Origin: Fibrivirga algicola
GTDB lineage: Bacteria > Bacteroidota > Bacteroidia > Cytophagales > Spirosomataceae
Direction: 5' to 3'
Length of the DNA: 64,000 bases
Assembly: GCF_011742925.1 (NCBI RefSeq)
Contig: NZ_WAEL01000004.1
Location: 1-64,000 of the forward strand
Position numbers and translations under genes: made by a program. The notes beneath the pieces were generated by a model that searched no databases, was not told the DNA's origin, and saw nothing but the letters and a program-made list of their open reading frames with translations. This document shows positions 53,412-61,829 of this stretch, piece by piece. Within the stretch, counting starts at the first letter, position 1. Each line of letters opens with the position of its first letter.

Positions 53412-53454
53412 TACCATTTAATATATTTGGAAACATTAAATATACTGAATGGTA
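53412..53454 (+). promoter_or_regulatory. Probable tssB promoter with nested inverted repeat
   Basis: TATATTTG at 53422-53429 fits the Bacteroidota -7 box. Around it TACCATT (53412-53418) pairs with AATGGTA (53448-53454), and TTTAAT (53417-53422) pairs with ATTAAA (53435-53440). The element lies in the 180-base gap before tssB, where high expression of sheath and tube would need a separate promoter. It may be a binding site overlapping the promoter. Confidence 0.5.
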
Positions 53455-53536
53455 GACACGTCAAGATAGTGTGTTGCAGTACGTTGGTAGGGAATATAGA
53501 TTTAACCTGTATTTCAACAATTTAACAGTCACTGCT

Positions 53537-53989
53537 ATGTTTAACTATGAGATTGGCGGGAACGAGATCAAGCCGATGGCCTCGGAAGGCATTGCCGATA
53601 TTCCGTTCAACCGAACCCTGCTGGCCCTGCAACTCACCGACAACGAACCGGTCACTCCCGAGCTGGTTACGGGCCTGAAAACGGTAGAGGATGTCTTCAA
53701 TCGCTACCAACCCAACGTAAATGTTGAGTTTGAAGATGAGAACGGCACGCCCGTACAAGAGAATCTGAAGTTTGGTAGCATTGCTGACTTCCGCGCTAAG
53801 TCGCTTAGCCTGCAAAGCCCATTCCTGCGCTCGCTCGACGGTCAGTACAGCGAGTACACCCAGATCAGCCGTCGGTTGAAAGGGCACCGGATCCTGCAAA
53901 CGGCACTCGATAATCCTGATGCGAAAGCGGCCCTTGTGTCGGCATTGAAAGCCCTTGTCAGCGAGCTGGACGCCGCCGACACCGAGTAA
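53537..53989 (+). CDS. tssB: T6SS contractile sheath small subunit TssB
   Basis: 150 residues from the ATG at 53537 (MFNYEIGG); a GTG 66 bases upstream in frame gives an unlikely extension. It shows family segments VTPELVTGLKTVEDVFNRYQ, NLKFGSIADFRAKSLSLQSP and YTQISRRLKGHR. TssB pairs with TssC to build the cytoplasmic sheath around the Hcp tube. The tssC gene follows after 52 bases. Confidence 0.93.
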   Translation: MFNYEIGGNEIKPMASEGIADIPFNRTLLALQLTDNEPVTPELVTGLKTVEDVFNRYQPNVNVEFEDENGTPVQENLKFGSIADFRAKSLSLQSPFLRSLDGQYSEYTQISRRLKGHRILQTALDNPDAKAALVSALKALVSELDAADTE

Positions 53990-54041
53990 TCCCTTATATC
54001 TGATCTTCCCCAATCGTTAACGGTTAAACTATTCCTGCCTC

Positions 54042-55421
54042 ATGGCAAAAGAACAAAAAGCAGCATCGGCTGACGAAGCTGCACACGCCGAGGTGGCCGT
54101 TGCCACCCCCTCAACCGGTCTTCCCGGCTTAAATGCCCTGGCGGCATACGGCGGCTTCCCGTTCGTTGAAAGCTTCATCGACGGCATTCAGAACATTAGT
54201 CCTGAGCGAAAAGCCCGCAAAAACATCTTCATGACCGACGAGAACAAGAAGGTGGAGCGGATGATGCTGAAGCAGAAGCTGAACCTCTGGATCGAACTCC
54301 TCGAGTCGAGCAATAACCAGACGGAAATGCTGGAAAAAACGGAAGAGAAAGCAAACCTGTCGAATGCGCAGCTCCGCAAAAATCTACTCCGTGCCCTCAA
54401 TAGCACCCGCGAGCTGGAACGCAGCTACCGCGCGCTGTCGCTGTTCTACAAAAATACCGACCTCGACAAGGTGCCGAACGTAACGGTGCTGAATGCCTCG
54501 CTGGCTCAGCTAACCGACCTCGACAACCCGATATTTATTGACCACGTTGCCGCTGAATTTAAGCAGAATTACGACCGCCTAGACCTGCGCTCCAACTACT
54601 CGTTGCTGGTAGTGCCCGGTTTCATGCGGACCAACGGCATCCTGGATAAATGGGCCCGGCTGGCGCACAACAACAAGGTGATGCTCATTACTGACTTTGC
54701 CGACCTGGAGTCGCCGGAGGATACAATTGAGCTCTTCAGCACGGCCAACATGAGCAGCGGTGACCTGCACAGCTCTAATGTGATCATGGCCTGTAACTGG
54801 ATGGTGGGCCGGGGTAAGGTAGCTGAGGTTGGCGAAACCGACAACCTGTATGTACCACCCTCGGCGGCACTGGCCGGCAAGATCTACTACACGCTGATGT
54901 CGCAGGTGACAGCGGGTAAGAAGCACGGCGGTATGAACGAAGTGGACGGGGTACGTTTCCCGCTGAAGAAAAGCGAAATCTCGCATCTGGAGCGGCTGGG
55001 TCTGGTGCCCATGGTGTTCGAGTACGGAAAAGTGATGGCGTTCTCGGCCAAAACCCTGTTCAACGGCGACAACCCGGGTTTGCAAACTTACTCGGTAGTG
55101 CGGGTATTCGACCACGTGGTGAAAGTGTTGTTCGACTTCCTGAACCGCCGGGCGTTCGAAAACTGGACACCTCGTATGGAAGCCGATCTGCGCCGTCAGA
55201 TCGTGCAGTTTCTCGATGGTATCATGGGGCCCGACCGGTTGATCGAGAAGCACAGCATCATGCGTTTCGAACGCGATAAGCACATCAAAGACCTGATTCA
55301 CCTCGATCTGTTCATCAAACCCTATTTCCCAGCCAAGAGCTTCGTTATTCGTCTCGACGGACGCCGGGGCGACGACGTAGACAGCCCGGAGTGGGTATCT
55401 GACTACGGCGTAATGGCCTAA
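54042..55421 (+). CDS. tssC: T6SS contractile sheath large subunit TssC
   Basis: 459 residues, normal length. It contains the conserved core with NYSLLVVPGFMRTNGILDKW, ADLESPEDTIELF, and the C-terminal RAFENWTPRMEADLRRQIVQ, then IRLDGRRGDD. The N-terminal 30 residues are Ala-rich and variable. It forms the structural sheath with TssB; ClpV recycles the pair. Confidence 0.95.
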   Translation: MAKEQKAASADEAAHAEVAVATPSTGLPGLNALAAYGGFPFVESFIDGIQNISPERKARKNIFMTDENKKVERMMLKQKLNLWIELLESSNNQTEMLEKTEEKANLSNAQLRKNLLRALNSTRELERSYRALSLFYKNTDLDKVPNVTVLNASLAQLTDLDNPIFIDHVAAEFKQNYDRLDLRSNYSLLVVPGFMRTNGILDKWARLAHNNKVMLITDFADLESPEDTIELFSTANMSSGDLHSSNVIMACNWMVGRGKVAEVGETDNLYVPPSAALAGKIYYTLMSQVTAGKKHGGMNEVDGVRFPLKKSEISHLERLGLVPMVFEYGKVMAFSAKTLFNGDNPGLQTYSVVRVFDHVVKVLFDFLNRRAFENWTPRMEADLRRQIVQFLDGIMGPDRLIEKHSIMRFERDKHIKDLIHLDLFIKPYFPAKSFVIRLDGRRGDDVDSPEWVSDYGVMA

Positions 55422-55455
55422 CAAATAACCTATTCACTTTAACTTTTATAAAAAA

Positions 55456-55863
55456 ATGGCAAAAGCAGTTTTAGATATCGCCGGCACAAAGTACGACGTT
55501 CTGTCGTATAGCATTGGATACAATCGTGGTGTAGACAGCAAAGGTCGTCCCGGTGGTAACGTACAGGGTGGTGAGTTGAACATGACCATCGACGCGCCTT
55601 ACACCACCGATCTGGCCGTTCAGATGGTGAACAAGGGGCATATTCCCATTCCCACGGGTACCATCACGATCAGCAAGAGCGAAGAGGATGGCGGCAAGCT
55701 GAAAGATATCGTCTTCACCGATGGTTTCCTGACGGGTTATAGCGAGAGCTTCTCGGCATTCGGAGGCGACAATATTACACTTGGCATCACGGTACACGCC
55801 CAGAAAATTAAGAACGGTGAAGCTGAGCAGGTGAATGACTGGCCGGTAGATACGTTCAAATAG
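55456..55863 (+). CDS. tssD: T6SS tube protein Hcp (TssD type)
   Basis: 135 residues of the Bacteroidota TssD/Hcp family. It shows the strand pairs MAKAVLDIAGTKYDVLSYSI, GGELNMTIDAPY, LAVQMVNKGHIPIPTGTITI and FGGDNITLGITVHAQKI. Hexameric rings of Hcp stack into the secreted tube. It follows tssC by 34 bases and is followed by an OmpA-type gene after 30 bases, which makes the downstream module likely T6SS-linked. Confidence 0.93.
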   Translation: MAKAVLDIAGTKYDVLSYSIGYNRGVDSKGRPGGNVQGGELNMTIDAPYTTDLAVQMVNKGHIPIPTGTITISKSEEDGGKLKDIVFTDGFLTGYSESFSAFGGDNITLGITVHAQKIKNGEAEQVNDWPVDTFK

Positions 55864-55893
55864 ACCGCGAATTACTCCCTTTCAGTTACCCCA

Positions 55894-56766
55894 ATGACCC
55901 AGCCTTTCATTTCCCGCCTGACCGCCTTGTGGTTCCTGGTTGGTATTTGGTGGGCTGGGTCAGCGGCGGTACACCTGTTGTATATTAAGCGGGTGGGTCA
56001 GCAGTTGGTAGAGCCGTTACCGCCTCTCCTGCTTCAGCACGGCACCGACTGGCAAACTACGTTTCCAGGCGCTTTATTTAGCCGGGCGGGCAGCGAGCTA
56101 AGCCAGTCGTCTGCTACCGGTATTGACCGGCTTAGTCTTTATCTGCTTGCCAATCCGGGTCTAGCCATTGCCATTACGGGTCAGTATACCCTCGATGAAG
56201 CCTCCGCCACGGTAGCTCCCGACCTGGGTAAAGCCCGCGCCCAGGCCTTGTCTGAGCGTTTACTAGCTCATGGTGTTGGGGCGGGACAGGTACAAATGGG
56301 CAGCGAGCGAGTACCGGGCCTCAGGTATGTGGCGGATTCAACGGGTGGTTTAACGCTTGTTTTCGCAAAAGCGTCGCCAACCACAGCCCGTTCACTGGCC
56401 GATGCCCAGCGGTATATCGATCTCTTTCACCCTATGGAGTTGTACTTCGAGAGCGGTCAGACCACCTTTATTCGTACCGCAGAAACCGACAAATTTATGG
56501 CCGATGCGGTAACGTACCTGCGCCAGCCACGGGGACCAGCATTGCGCGTTACGGGCCATACCGACAGTGTGGGTTCGTTGCAGGCCAACCAGCGATTATC
56601 GGCCCGGCGGGCGGCGGCGGTCCGTCAGTTTCTGGTGAGAGCGGGTGCCAAAGCCAGCCGTATTCTTCCGCAGGGACGTGGTGCCACCGAGCCAATTGCC
56701 TCGAATGCAACCCCAGAGGGTCGTCTGGCCAACCGACGCGTAACGGTTGTGGTAAAACGGTACTAA
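55894..56766 (+). CDS. Membrane-anchored protein with tandem OmpA-like domains
   Basis: 290 residues. One membrane helix (about 9-31) is followed by two OmpA_C-like units. The first (about 60-150) is degenerate: PGLAIAITGQYTLDEAS and KARAQALSERLLAHGVGAGQ. The second (about 180-288) is intact: LYFESGQTTFIRTAETDKFM, LRVTGHTDSVGS, the Arg-containing NQRLSARRAAAVRQFLVRAG, and GRGATEPIAS...NRRVTVVVKRY. Intact OmpA domains bind peptidoglycan through Asp/Arg. In other T6SS types TssL or TagL proteins carry such a domain; T6SSiii core sets lack it. It likely anchors the apparatus to the wall. Confidence 0.8.
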   Translation: MTQPFISRLTALWFLVGIWWAGSAAVHLLYIKRVGQQLVEPLPPLLLQHGTDWQTTFPGALFSRAGSELSQSSATGIDRLSLYLLANPGLAIAITGQYTLDEASATVAPDLGKARAQALSERLLAHGVGAGQVQMGSERVPGLRYVADSTGGLTLVFAKASPTTARSLADAQRYIDLFHPMELYFESGQTTFIRTAETDKFMADAVTYLRQPRGPALRVTGHTDSVGSLQANQRLSARRAAAVRQFLVRAGAKASRILPQGRGATEPIASNATPEGRLANRRVTVVVKRY

Positions 56767-57252
56767 ATGTTTCAGCTCAATCCTTTTCACCTACTTCATG
56801 CCAGCCTGCTGCATTTCCTGATGCTTCAGGGCGCTCTGGTGCTTGGCTATTTCATTGGAAAACAAGTCTACAAACAGCAGCAATTAGCCTTTCTCCAGGA
56901 ACTGCAGCGCCTTCAACGGCTGATTGACAAACGCCGGAAAGAACGTAGGGCTGAGGTTGATTTAGACAGTCTCCCTGGCAGTGACCGGCTCACCGAGTTG
57001 CTGGGCATCACACTGCCCGTTGAACAAATTCTGCACCACACGGGGATTCGTACGTTTGCCCATCTGGCCCGGCAGTCGCCGGCAACAATTCAGCGAATAC
57101 TGACGGATAACGGCCCACTAATGCACCCGTTTGACCCGGCTACATGGCCAGCACAGGCACGGCTGGCCCATGAAGGGCAGTGGGGTGAGCTACGTGCCTG
57201 GCAGGGACGAATGCGCCGGGGCCTGGTCGAAGCCGAACGTACACAATTCTGA
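56767..57252 (+). CDS. Membrane-anchored helix-hairpin-helix-like protein
   Basis: 161 residues, its ATG directly abutting the stop of the OmpA-type gene. An N-terminal membrane helix (about 10-32), a basic coiled coil (ELQRLQRLIDKRRKERRAEV), then a region (about 70-110) with GSDRLTELLGITLPVEQILH and TGIRTFAHLARQSPATIQRI, which has the pattern of the HhH-like (DUF4332/L21-type) module (leak-in sequence, then GI.T..dLA). Such modules also occur in other Bacteroidota membrane proteins. A structural role beside the OmpA protein is suggested by the tight operon; DNA binding at the membrane is less likely. Confidence 0.65.
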   Translation: MFQLNPFHLLHASLLHFLMLQGALVLGYFIGKQVYKQQQLAFLQELQRLQRLIDKRRKERRAEVDLDSLPGSDRLTELLGITLPVEQILHHTGIRTFAHLARQSPATIQRILTDNGPLMHPFDPATWPAQARLAHEGQWGELRAWQGRMRRGLVEAERTQF

Positions 57253-57257
57253 CGCTC

Positions 57258-57455
57258 ATGAATCCACTTTCGCCCTGGGTGGCCTTCGCCGAAATAAGCC
57301 TGCTGCTGTTGGCTGCTTTCCTGATTGGCTATAGCATTGCCTGGGTACGTGCCCGCGCGGCCTTGAGGCGCGTAAAAAACAGCATTCGGGAAGCCAAACG
57401 GGATTTAGACGATTTGGAGAACCGCCAGCAACCGGCAGTTCAAGTCGGTAAGTAA
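57258..57455 (+). CDS. Small membrane protein, unknown
   Basis: 65 residues: one membrane helix (about 8-30, EISLLLLAAFLIGYSIAWVR) followed by a charged coiled coil (RRVKNSIREAKRDLDDLENR). It starts five bases after the preceding gene's stop and belongs to the hcp-downstream unit. No family recognised. It could be a membrane partner of the HhH protein, whose layout (membrane helix plus basic coiled coil) it repeats in miniature, or an immunity protein; there is no direct evidence for either. Confidence 0.65.
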   Translation: MNPLSPWVAFAEISLLLLAAFLIGYSIAWVRARAALRRVKNSIREAKRDLDDLENRQQPAVQVGK

Positions 57456-57509
57456 TACGGAGTCGATCAATACGCTTATCCCTCGTTTACACTTAACCTT
57501 TTAACAAAA

Positions 57510-58790
57510 ATGGCAGCGGGATTTGAATTCGCAACCGGCTGGAAAGTATACAGTGATGCACCAATCATGAACGGTGCCCAGCATCCACCCCTCCTACCCA
57601 AAGCAGCTGTGTTGCTGACGAGGCCAGGCTGGAAGATGACCGTCGATGGCGACGAAGTTGAATTTGTGGTTGATGCCGTCCCCGAAAACGATTCGGGCGA
57701 AACCATCCTTGGCCTGCGGATGGATGAGCTTACTGCCTTCGTCGACCGGATTGTGACGGCCTTCAGAACGATGCGGTCGAGTTGGGCCTTCACTTACCAG
57801 ACCTGGCGGCCTGGACTGAGCCATAATGCCCGGAATACCCTCATCCTCCGATCTGCTGATCTGAAGTTCCTGTCAGGGGCCTTCTCATTCAACCAGGTCC
57901 AGATTCCGTTTGTGATTTACTGTCAGTTGTCAGACATCGATGTTGCAGCCATTCCTCAGGCCAGTTTGGGCTTCAGGCTGGGGCGTATCCGCAACTTGTG
58001 GCGATTACTCGGTGACCCAACCACTGCGGCTGCCGATCAGATGTTTAGCCAATGGAAAACAGGCTACGCCCTAACCACCCAGCGGGTAACCTTACACCAC
58101 GCCGCCATGAGGGATTCGAACTGGCCCACGCATAAACCGAGTGCGGTGATGAGAGGGCTGTTGACCCTCATTTTAACGTACCTGAAACGAGGAATTTCGC
58201 CCAATCAAAACAAGATCGGCGCAGTAAAGTATATGTTCGTTATGATGTCGAGAACCAAATTCTCGACGTTGTTTAATCAGTTACCTGCCATCGAACAGGC
58301 ATACTATCGTCTGCATCCTGATCACTGGGTATCCTATATCTGTACTGATTTGATGACCCTGGTGCACGGTAGAGCGGTTGATCCGGAAGGGCTCATCATC
58401 GATTACAAAATAAGTGACCGGGACAATCTGCCTTCCGGGTCAGAAGTCCAGATACCGATAAAACGAAAGAACTGGCTTGTTGGCATGACCCAGAACAGGG
58501 ACTTGTTCAGCGCCGAAGAAAACCCCGTTGACGCGCTTCACCCCGAAAATATCGCCCATTTCCTGGATAGTAACCCCGGGCTTGGTCATCGGCTTCGCGG
58601 ACTAGCCGGGCTAGGTAACGTTACGGATACGATCCACTACGGTGGTACTGACCATCAGGGCGTTATTATTGAGTTCAGGGCGCGTCAAGCCATATTGCCC
58701 TATCGAAACTGGAAAGACTACGCTTTGCGGATGTATCGTTTTGCGCACAACATCAACACGGGTGATCGCCACACCGTAGTTGACTTCTAA
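57510..58790 (+). CDS. Orphan 426-residue protein at the end of the hcp operon
   Basis: No signal peptide or membrane helix. The N-terminus (FATGWKVYSDAPIMNGAQHP) is beta-rich with a short acidic segment (VDGDEVEFVVDAVPENDSGE). The centre is helical, with TLILTYLKRGISPNQNKIGA and VSYICTDLMTLVHGRA. The C-terminal part contains HYGGTDHQGVIIEFRARQAI and YRNWKDYALRMYRFAHNINT. I do not recognise a family. Its place behind hcp and the anchor-like genes, and the lack of a neighbour with core T6SS function, make it a candidate effector or accessory protein. The coding DNA looks slightly less GC-rich than that of the core genes. Confidence 0.7.
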   Translation: MAAGFEFATGWKVYSDAPIMNGAQHPPLLPKAAVLLTRPGWKMTVDGDEVEFVVDAVPENDSGETILGLRMDELTAFVDRIVTAFRTMRSSWAFTYQTWRPGLSHNARNTLILRSADLKFLSGAFSFNQVQIPFVIYCQLSDIDVAAIPQASLGFRLGRIRNLWRLLGDPTTAAADQMFSQWKTGYALTTQRVTLHHAAMRDSNWPTHKPSAVMRGLLTLILTYLKRGISPNQNKIGAVKYMFVMMSRTKFSTLFNQLPAIEQAYYRLHPDHWVSYICTDLMTLVHGRAVDPEGLIIDYKISDRDNLPSGSEVQIPIKRKNWLVGMTQNRDLFSAEENPVDALHPENIAHFLDSNPGLGHRLRGLAGLGNVTDTIHYGGTDHQGVIIEFRARQAILPYRNWKDYALRMYRFAHNINTGDRHTVVDF

Positions 58791-59258
58791 CCTCGTGTTA
58801 ACTGTTTCAGATCAGGTTAGTCAGTTACTCCCAACGGAATAAGGGTTGCGTTATCCATATCCGACGGCGCTTTCTTTACCTTACCTACTTACTGCTGGTT
58901 TCGCCGAAGGTACCGGCAATCAAGCAAAGCCTACCTTAATATATACAGCAGATTATCAGCATATTACAACGAATAAGCGTCCGATTTTCAGTATATACAT
59001 GCCTAAGCAAGCCCTTACCTCAATACCAGATTCAAGGCTACAAGTGTCTATTTTTTACATTTATTATGCTTGAGCGTTCTCTGCCGATGTAAAACGGCGT
59101 GGTTGTTGATATAATCGAATCTGTACGATTTTGCTACATAGAGGTGTACTTCTACGTAAGCACTTCTTCGGTATGCCTGTAGCACGGTTTCCGATGCGCC
59201 AGGTACAGCATTCGTTATAATCAGTTATGTCAACCACCGTTTTTACTGCAGTAGACCT
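58791..59258. other. AT-rich gap before the double-HTH gene
   Basis: 468 bases, AT-rich. It holds TCAGTATATAC at 58988-58998, shared with the vgrG/tssE divergent region, and AATATATACAGCAG near 58938. A 75-codon open frame (58846-59073) shows no domain and poor codon pattern. The right end should carry the promoter of the gene at 59259. No tRNA-like structure or repeat was seen. Confidence 0.45.
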
Positions 59259-59708
59259 ATGCAACAGATTTATCAGATCTTACAGTCATACTACAACTTT
59301 CAGGCAGCTGTTTTACGATCTATGGCCTTTGAATCAATGTCTAAGGCTGAATTTGGCCGGATTACCGGCCTTTACGGTAACTCAAAACTTCGTCGTCAGC
59401 AAAACCCGGACCTATGGAAGCCAACCGAGATCTACGCGTTTGCGGTGAAACTCAACCTGTGGGACGGCGTGTCCAGACGGTTAACAAATCTGGCAATTTC
59501 TATTGCTAATTTGCCTGAGCCAGAAAAAAAGCCCTTGCTGAAGGCAGCCATGCTTACGCAGGATAAACTGCACGAGCGCCTGCAAAACCCGGATTCCTGG
59601 CAAGCAAACGAACTGGTCAAGATAAAGGATTGGTGTCGCCGCGCTGAAGTGCATTTCTCGGGTGGACAAACTACTGGCACTACGGCATCGTTCCGGGCAA
59701 CTTACTGA
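59259..59708 (+). CDS. Double helix-turn-helix protein
   Basis: 149 residues. It contains two copies of the same HTH-like unit: SKLRRQQNPDLWKPTEIYAF (about 45-66) with the preceding FGRITGLYGN helix, and KLHERLQNPDSWQANELVKI (about 109-128) with LLKAAMLTQD before it. The pattern (helix, turn, L..R..NPD.W...E) is that of XRE/phage-repressor-like HTH domains where the second helix pair ends in NP(D/E)xW. It is the only DNA-binding-type protein inside the T6SS island and is likely its regulator. It is convergent with tssK. Confidence 0.65.
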   Translation: MQQIYQILQSYYNFQAAVLRSMAFESMSKAEFGRITGLYGNSKLRRQQNPDLWKPTEIYAFAVKLNLWDGVSRRLTNLAISIANLPEPEKKPLLKAAMLTQDKLHERLQNPDSWQANELVKIKDWCRRAEVHFSGGQTTGTTASFRATY

Positions 59709-59754
59709 TCGTAAGCAACGTGTACCACCGGCTGTTGACTAAGAAGCACTACCT

Positions 59755-60906
59755 CTAGTCGAGTACGCTCCAACCGCGACGGATGGCCGGGCGGTCACCC
59801 GCTTCTTCCCGGACGACAATATTGTCTTTCCGCTGACCAATGTATTCGAGCGTGCTCAGCTTGTTCCAGAGGCGGGTCATCACTTCCAGGAATGTTTCAA
59901 CACGCTGCATAGCCTCGCCAATCCGATTGTGGTTGTAATCCAGTTCGAGCAGACTAAGTAGCATCCCCTCAAAGTGATTCGGCGTCACATCGGTCCACTC
60001 GTAGAAATAATGAAGTAATTCCTCTTTCTCGCGCGTTGGTATGCAATACAGATTGGTATAGACCAAACTGGTAAGGTTGGCAAAATAGTCGAGAATTTTT
60101 ACTGGTGGGTGTTGATAATCCAGGTTCCGGTACTCAAAAAACAGTTGCCCAAGTGAGTCCAGCAGTTTAACGCATAACATCTGCACGTTTTTGGCAATAT
60201 CTGATGGCTGATGCCGGTCGAATACCTTCCTGACAATCTTAAACGAACTGATTTGCAGATCGTTGAGACTCCAGCCAAACGCTTTATAATAGGCCATCAG
60301 ACGCGGATGACTGGCCAGGCTGGTGCAGGGTGGAATAAATCCTTCTTCGACAATGTACCTACCCTCCCGGCAAACTACCCGGCCGATGGTCAGGTAATGC
60401 TGCCCTAGTTCATCAGCATTCAGTTGGGCCGTCGGGATAGCTTGTAGCTGATAATGTGTGTCGGTAAACGGATGTCTCAGGGGCGACTCTTCGGGATCGG
60501 GCTCACCCATGGGCACCCGCTCGAAAGGATTTACCAGCAGCACAATGTCATACGGTGGCCGATCGACATCATCTAGCTCGGTTTCTACGGCAAAAGAAGC
60601 CGTCAGCGTCCGAAAACGCAGAACCTCCGGATTGATGGCCACCCGACACCCGCCCGACGTGATGGCGTTACACCGAAGTAGACGCACCTCGACATGGTTG
60701 CCGATCTTCTCCAGGATTTCAATCTCGTTCGACGATACACTGCCTCGCTCGGGTGGCAGTAGACCGTAGTTATAATTGGTCAGAAACAGAGATAGTGCGT
60801 CCCGGACCATATCCTGAACGTTCTGATCGGTATCCAAGAAATGGCTTTGCGAAAGCTTCATCCCATTTACCCAGTTAACGGGGTGGTAGGTGCGGGCAAC
60901 GAGCAT
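59755..60906 (-). CDS. tssK: T6SS baseplate subunit TssK
   Basis: 383 residues, a little shorter than proteobacterial TssK. N-terminal VNWVNGMKLSQSHFLDTDQN (the region joining TssF/G), a central VVLLVNPFERVPMGEPDPEE-type segment, and the helical C-terminal part (LEVMTRLWNKLSTLEY). TssK links the baseplate to the membrane complex; in T6SSiii it is expected to contact TssN. It is the last gene of the minus-strand operon PAAR-tssN-tssK. Confidence 0.9.
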   Translation of the reverse strand: MLVARTYHPVNWVNGMKLSQSHFLDTDQNVQDMVRDALSLFLTNYNYGLLPPERGSVSSNEIEILEKIGNHVEVRLLRCNAITSGGCRVAINPEVLRFRTLTASFAVETELDDVDRPPYDIVLLVNPFERVPMGEPDPEESPLRHPFTDTHYQLQAIPTAQLNADELGQHYLTIGRVVCREGRYIVEEGFIPPCTSLASHPRLMAYYKAFGWSLNDLQISSFKIVRKVFDRHQPSDIAKNVQMLCVKLLDSLGQLFFEYRNLDYQHPPVKILDYFANLTSLVYTNLYCIPTREKEELLHYFYEWTDVTPNHFEGMLLSLLELDYNHNRIGEAMQRVETFLEVMTRLWNKLSTLEYIGQRKDNIVVREEAGDRPAIRRGWSVLD

Positions 60907-60948
60907 CGGAAAAAGGGCTAAGTTGGTAAATAGCGGATAAAGACAAGG

Positions 60949-61824
60949 CTACGCAGATTGTTGGTGGACCTCTACCCGTTTGGCCTGGATGGTGTGCCGT
61001 TCGTTTAGTCGGTTCTTTGCCACACTCACATCAAAATCAATATACCGTCGCAGGCTAAACAGCGATGGACGCACATAATAAAACAGCCAACCATATGTTA
61101 CCTTATCTGGCGTCTCGGTAATGATTGGATCGTTCGGAAACTTGTAATTATAGTCGTCAATAAACTTTTGAAACCAGAGTCCGAAAGACAGTTCCTGAGT
61201 GGCCCGTGCCTTTACTTTTACGGGGCCTTCGGTCAGGTTAGCCGGGTCTTTTCGCAGTTCCACTTCCAGGATCATAAGCCGGTAATAATCCACCCCCTCA
61301 AATTCGATTTCTCTGGCCTGTCGTGGGTAATACCATACTTTGTGCACTTCATTGGGTATAGCGAGCATGGCATCATAGGTGCGGGCAAACACGAGCGGTA
61401 CAGCGAAAGGAATGACACAGGTGGCCGCCCAGAAGCCGTACTTAAGCGTGCTGAAGTAATTGAACACCCACCCAAACGCGTAGCCGCCCATCAGCAGGAT
61501 GAGAATGGTTAACAGACTGACAAAGAGCGGCTCTGTACGATGTTCATCGCCCATCAGCGAGCGCAACTGCCGCACATACAACATCCCTTCGACCAAAAAC
61601 ACAACGGCCATCAGCAAATAATAAAGTGGCATAAACCACAGATCGATCATGCCGAACAACCCTGCCAGCGCCATTGGAAGCGTAAACTGCGCTACGCTGA
61701 TCAACAACTTACGACCACTCAGTAGAGCCTTCTTCTGGTTGATAGCAGCCAGTATCGTAGCCATTACCAACGTGGCGATGGGTATCAGCAGGTACGTCAG
61801 GAAAAATTGAACTGGAGACCCCAT
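60949..61824 (-). CDS. tssN: T6SSiii membrane protein TssN
   Basis: 291 residues. About five membrane helices fill the first 155 residues (FFLTYLLIPIATLVMATILA, then pairs up to FWAATCVIPFAVPLVFA), followed by a cytoplasmic domain with VWYYPRQAREIEFEGVDYYR and WLFYYVRPSLFSLRRYIDFD. This layout is specific for TssN, the T6SSiii component that takes the place of TssL/TssM at the inner membrane and can meet TssK in the cytoplasm. It lies 42 bases before tssK and 5 bases after the PAAR gene. Confidence 0.88.
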   Translation of the reverse strand: MGSPVQFFLTYLLIPIATLVMATILAAINQKKALLSGRKLLISVAQFTLPMALAGLFGMIDLWFMPLYYLLMAVVFLVEGMLYVRQLRSLMGDEHRTEPLFVSLLTILILLMGGYAFGWVFNYFSTLKYGFWAATCVIPFAVPLVFARTYDAMLAIPNEVHKVWYYPRQAREIEFEGVDYYRLMILEVELRKDPANLTEGPVKVKARATQELSFGLWFQKFIDDYNYKFPNDPIITETPDKVTYGWLFYYVRPSLFSLRRYIDFDVSVAKNRLNERHTIQAKRVEVHQQSA

Positions 61825-61829
61825 ACTCG

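Noticed and set aside
58846-59073. 75-codon plus-strand frame before the double-HTH gene
   Set aside because: GTT/AT-rich, no domain, and weak codon pattern; considered as an immunity gene for the 426-residue protein but nothing supports that.
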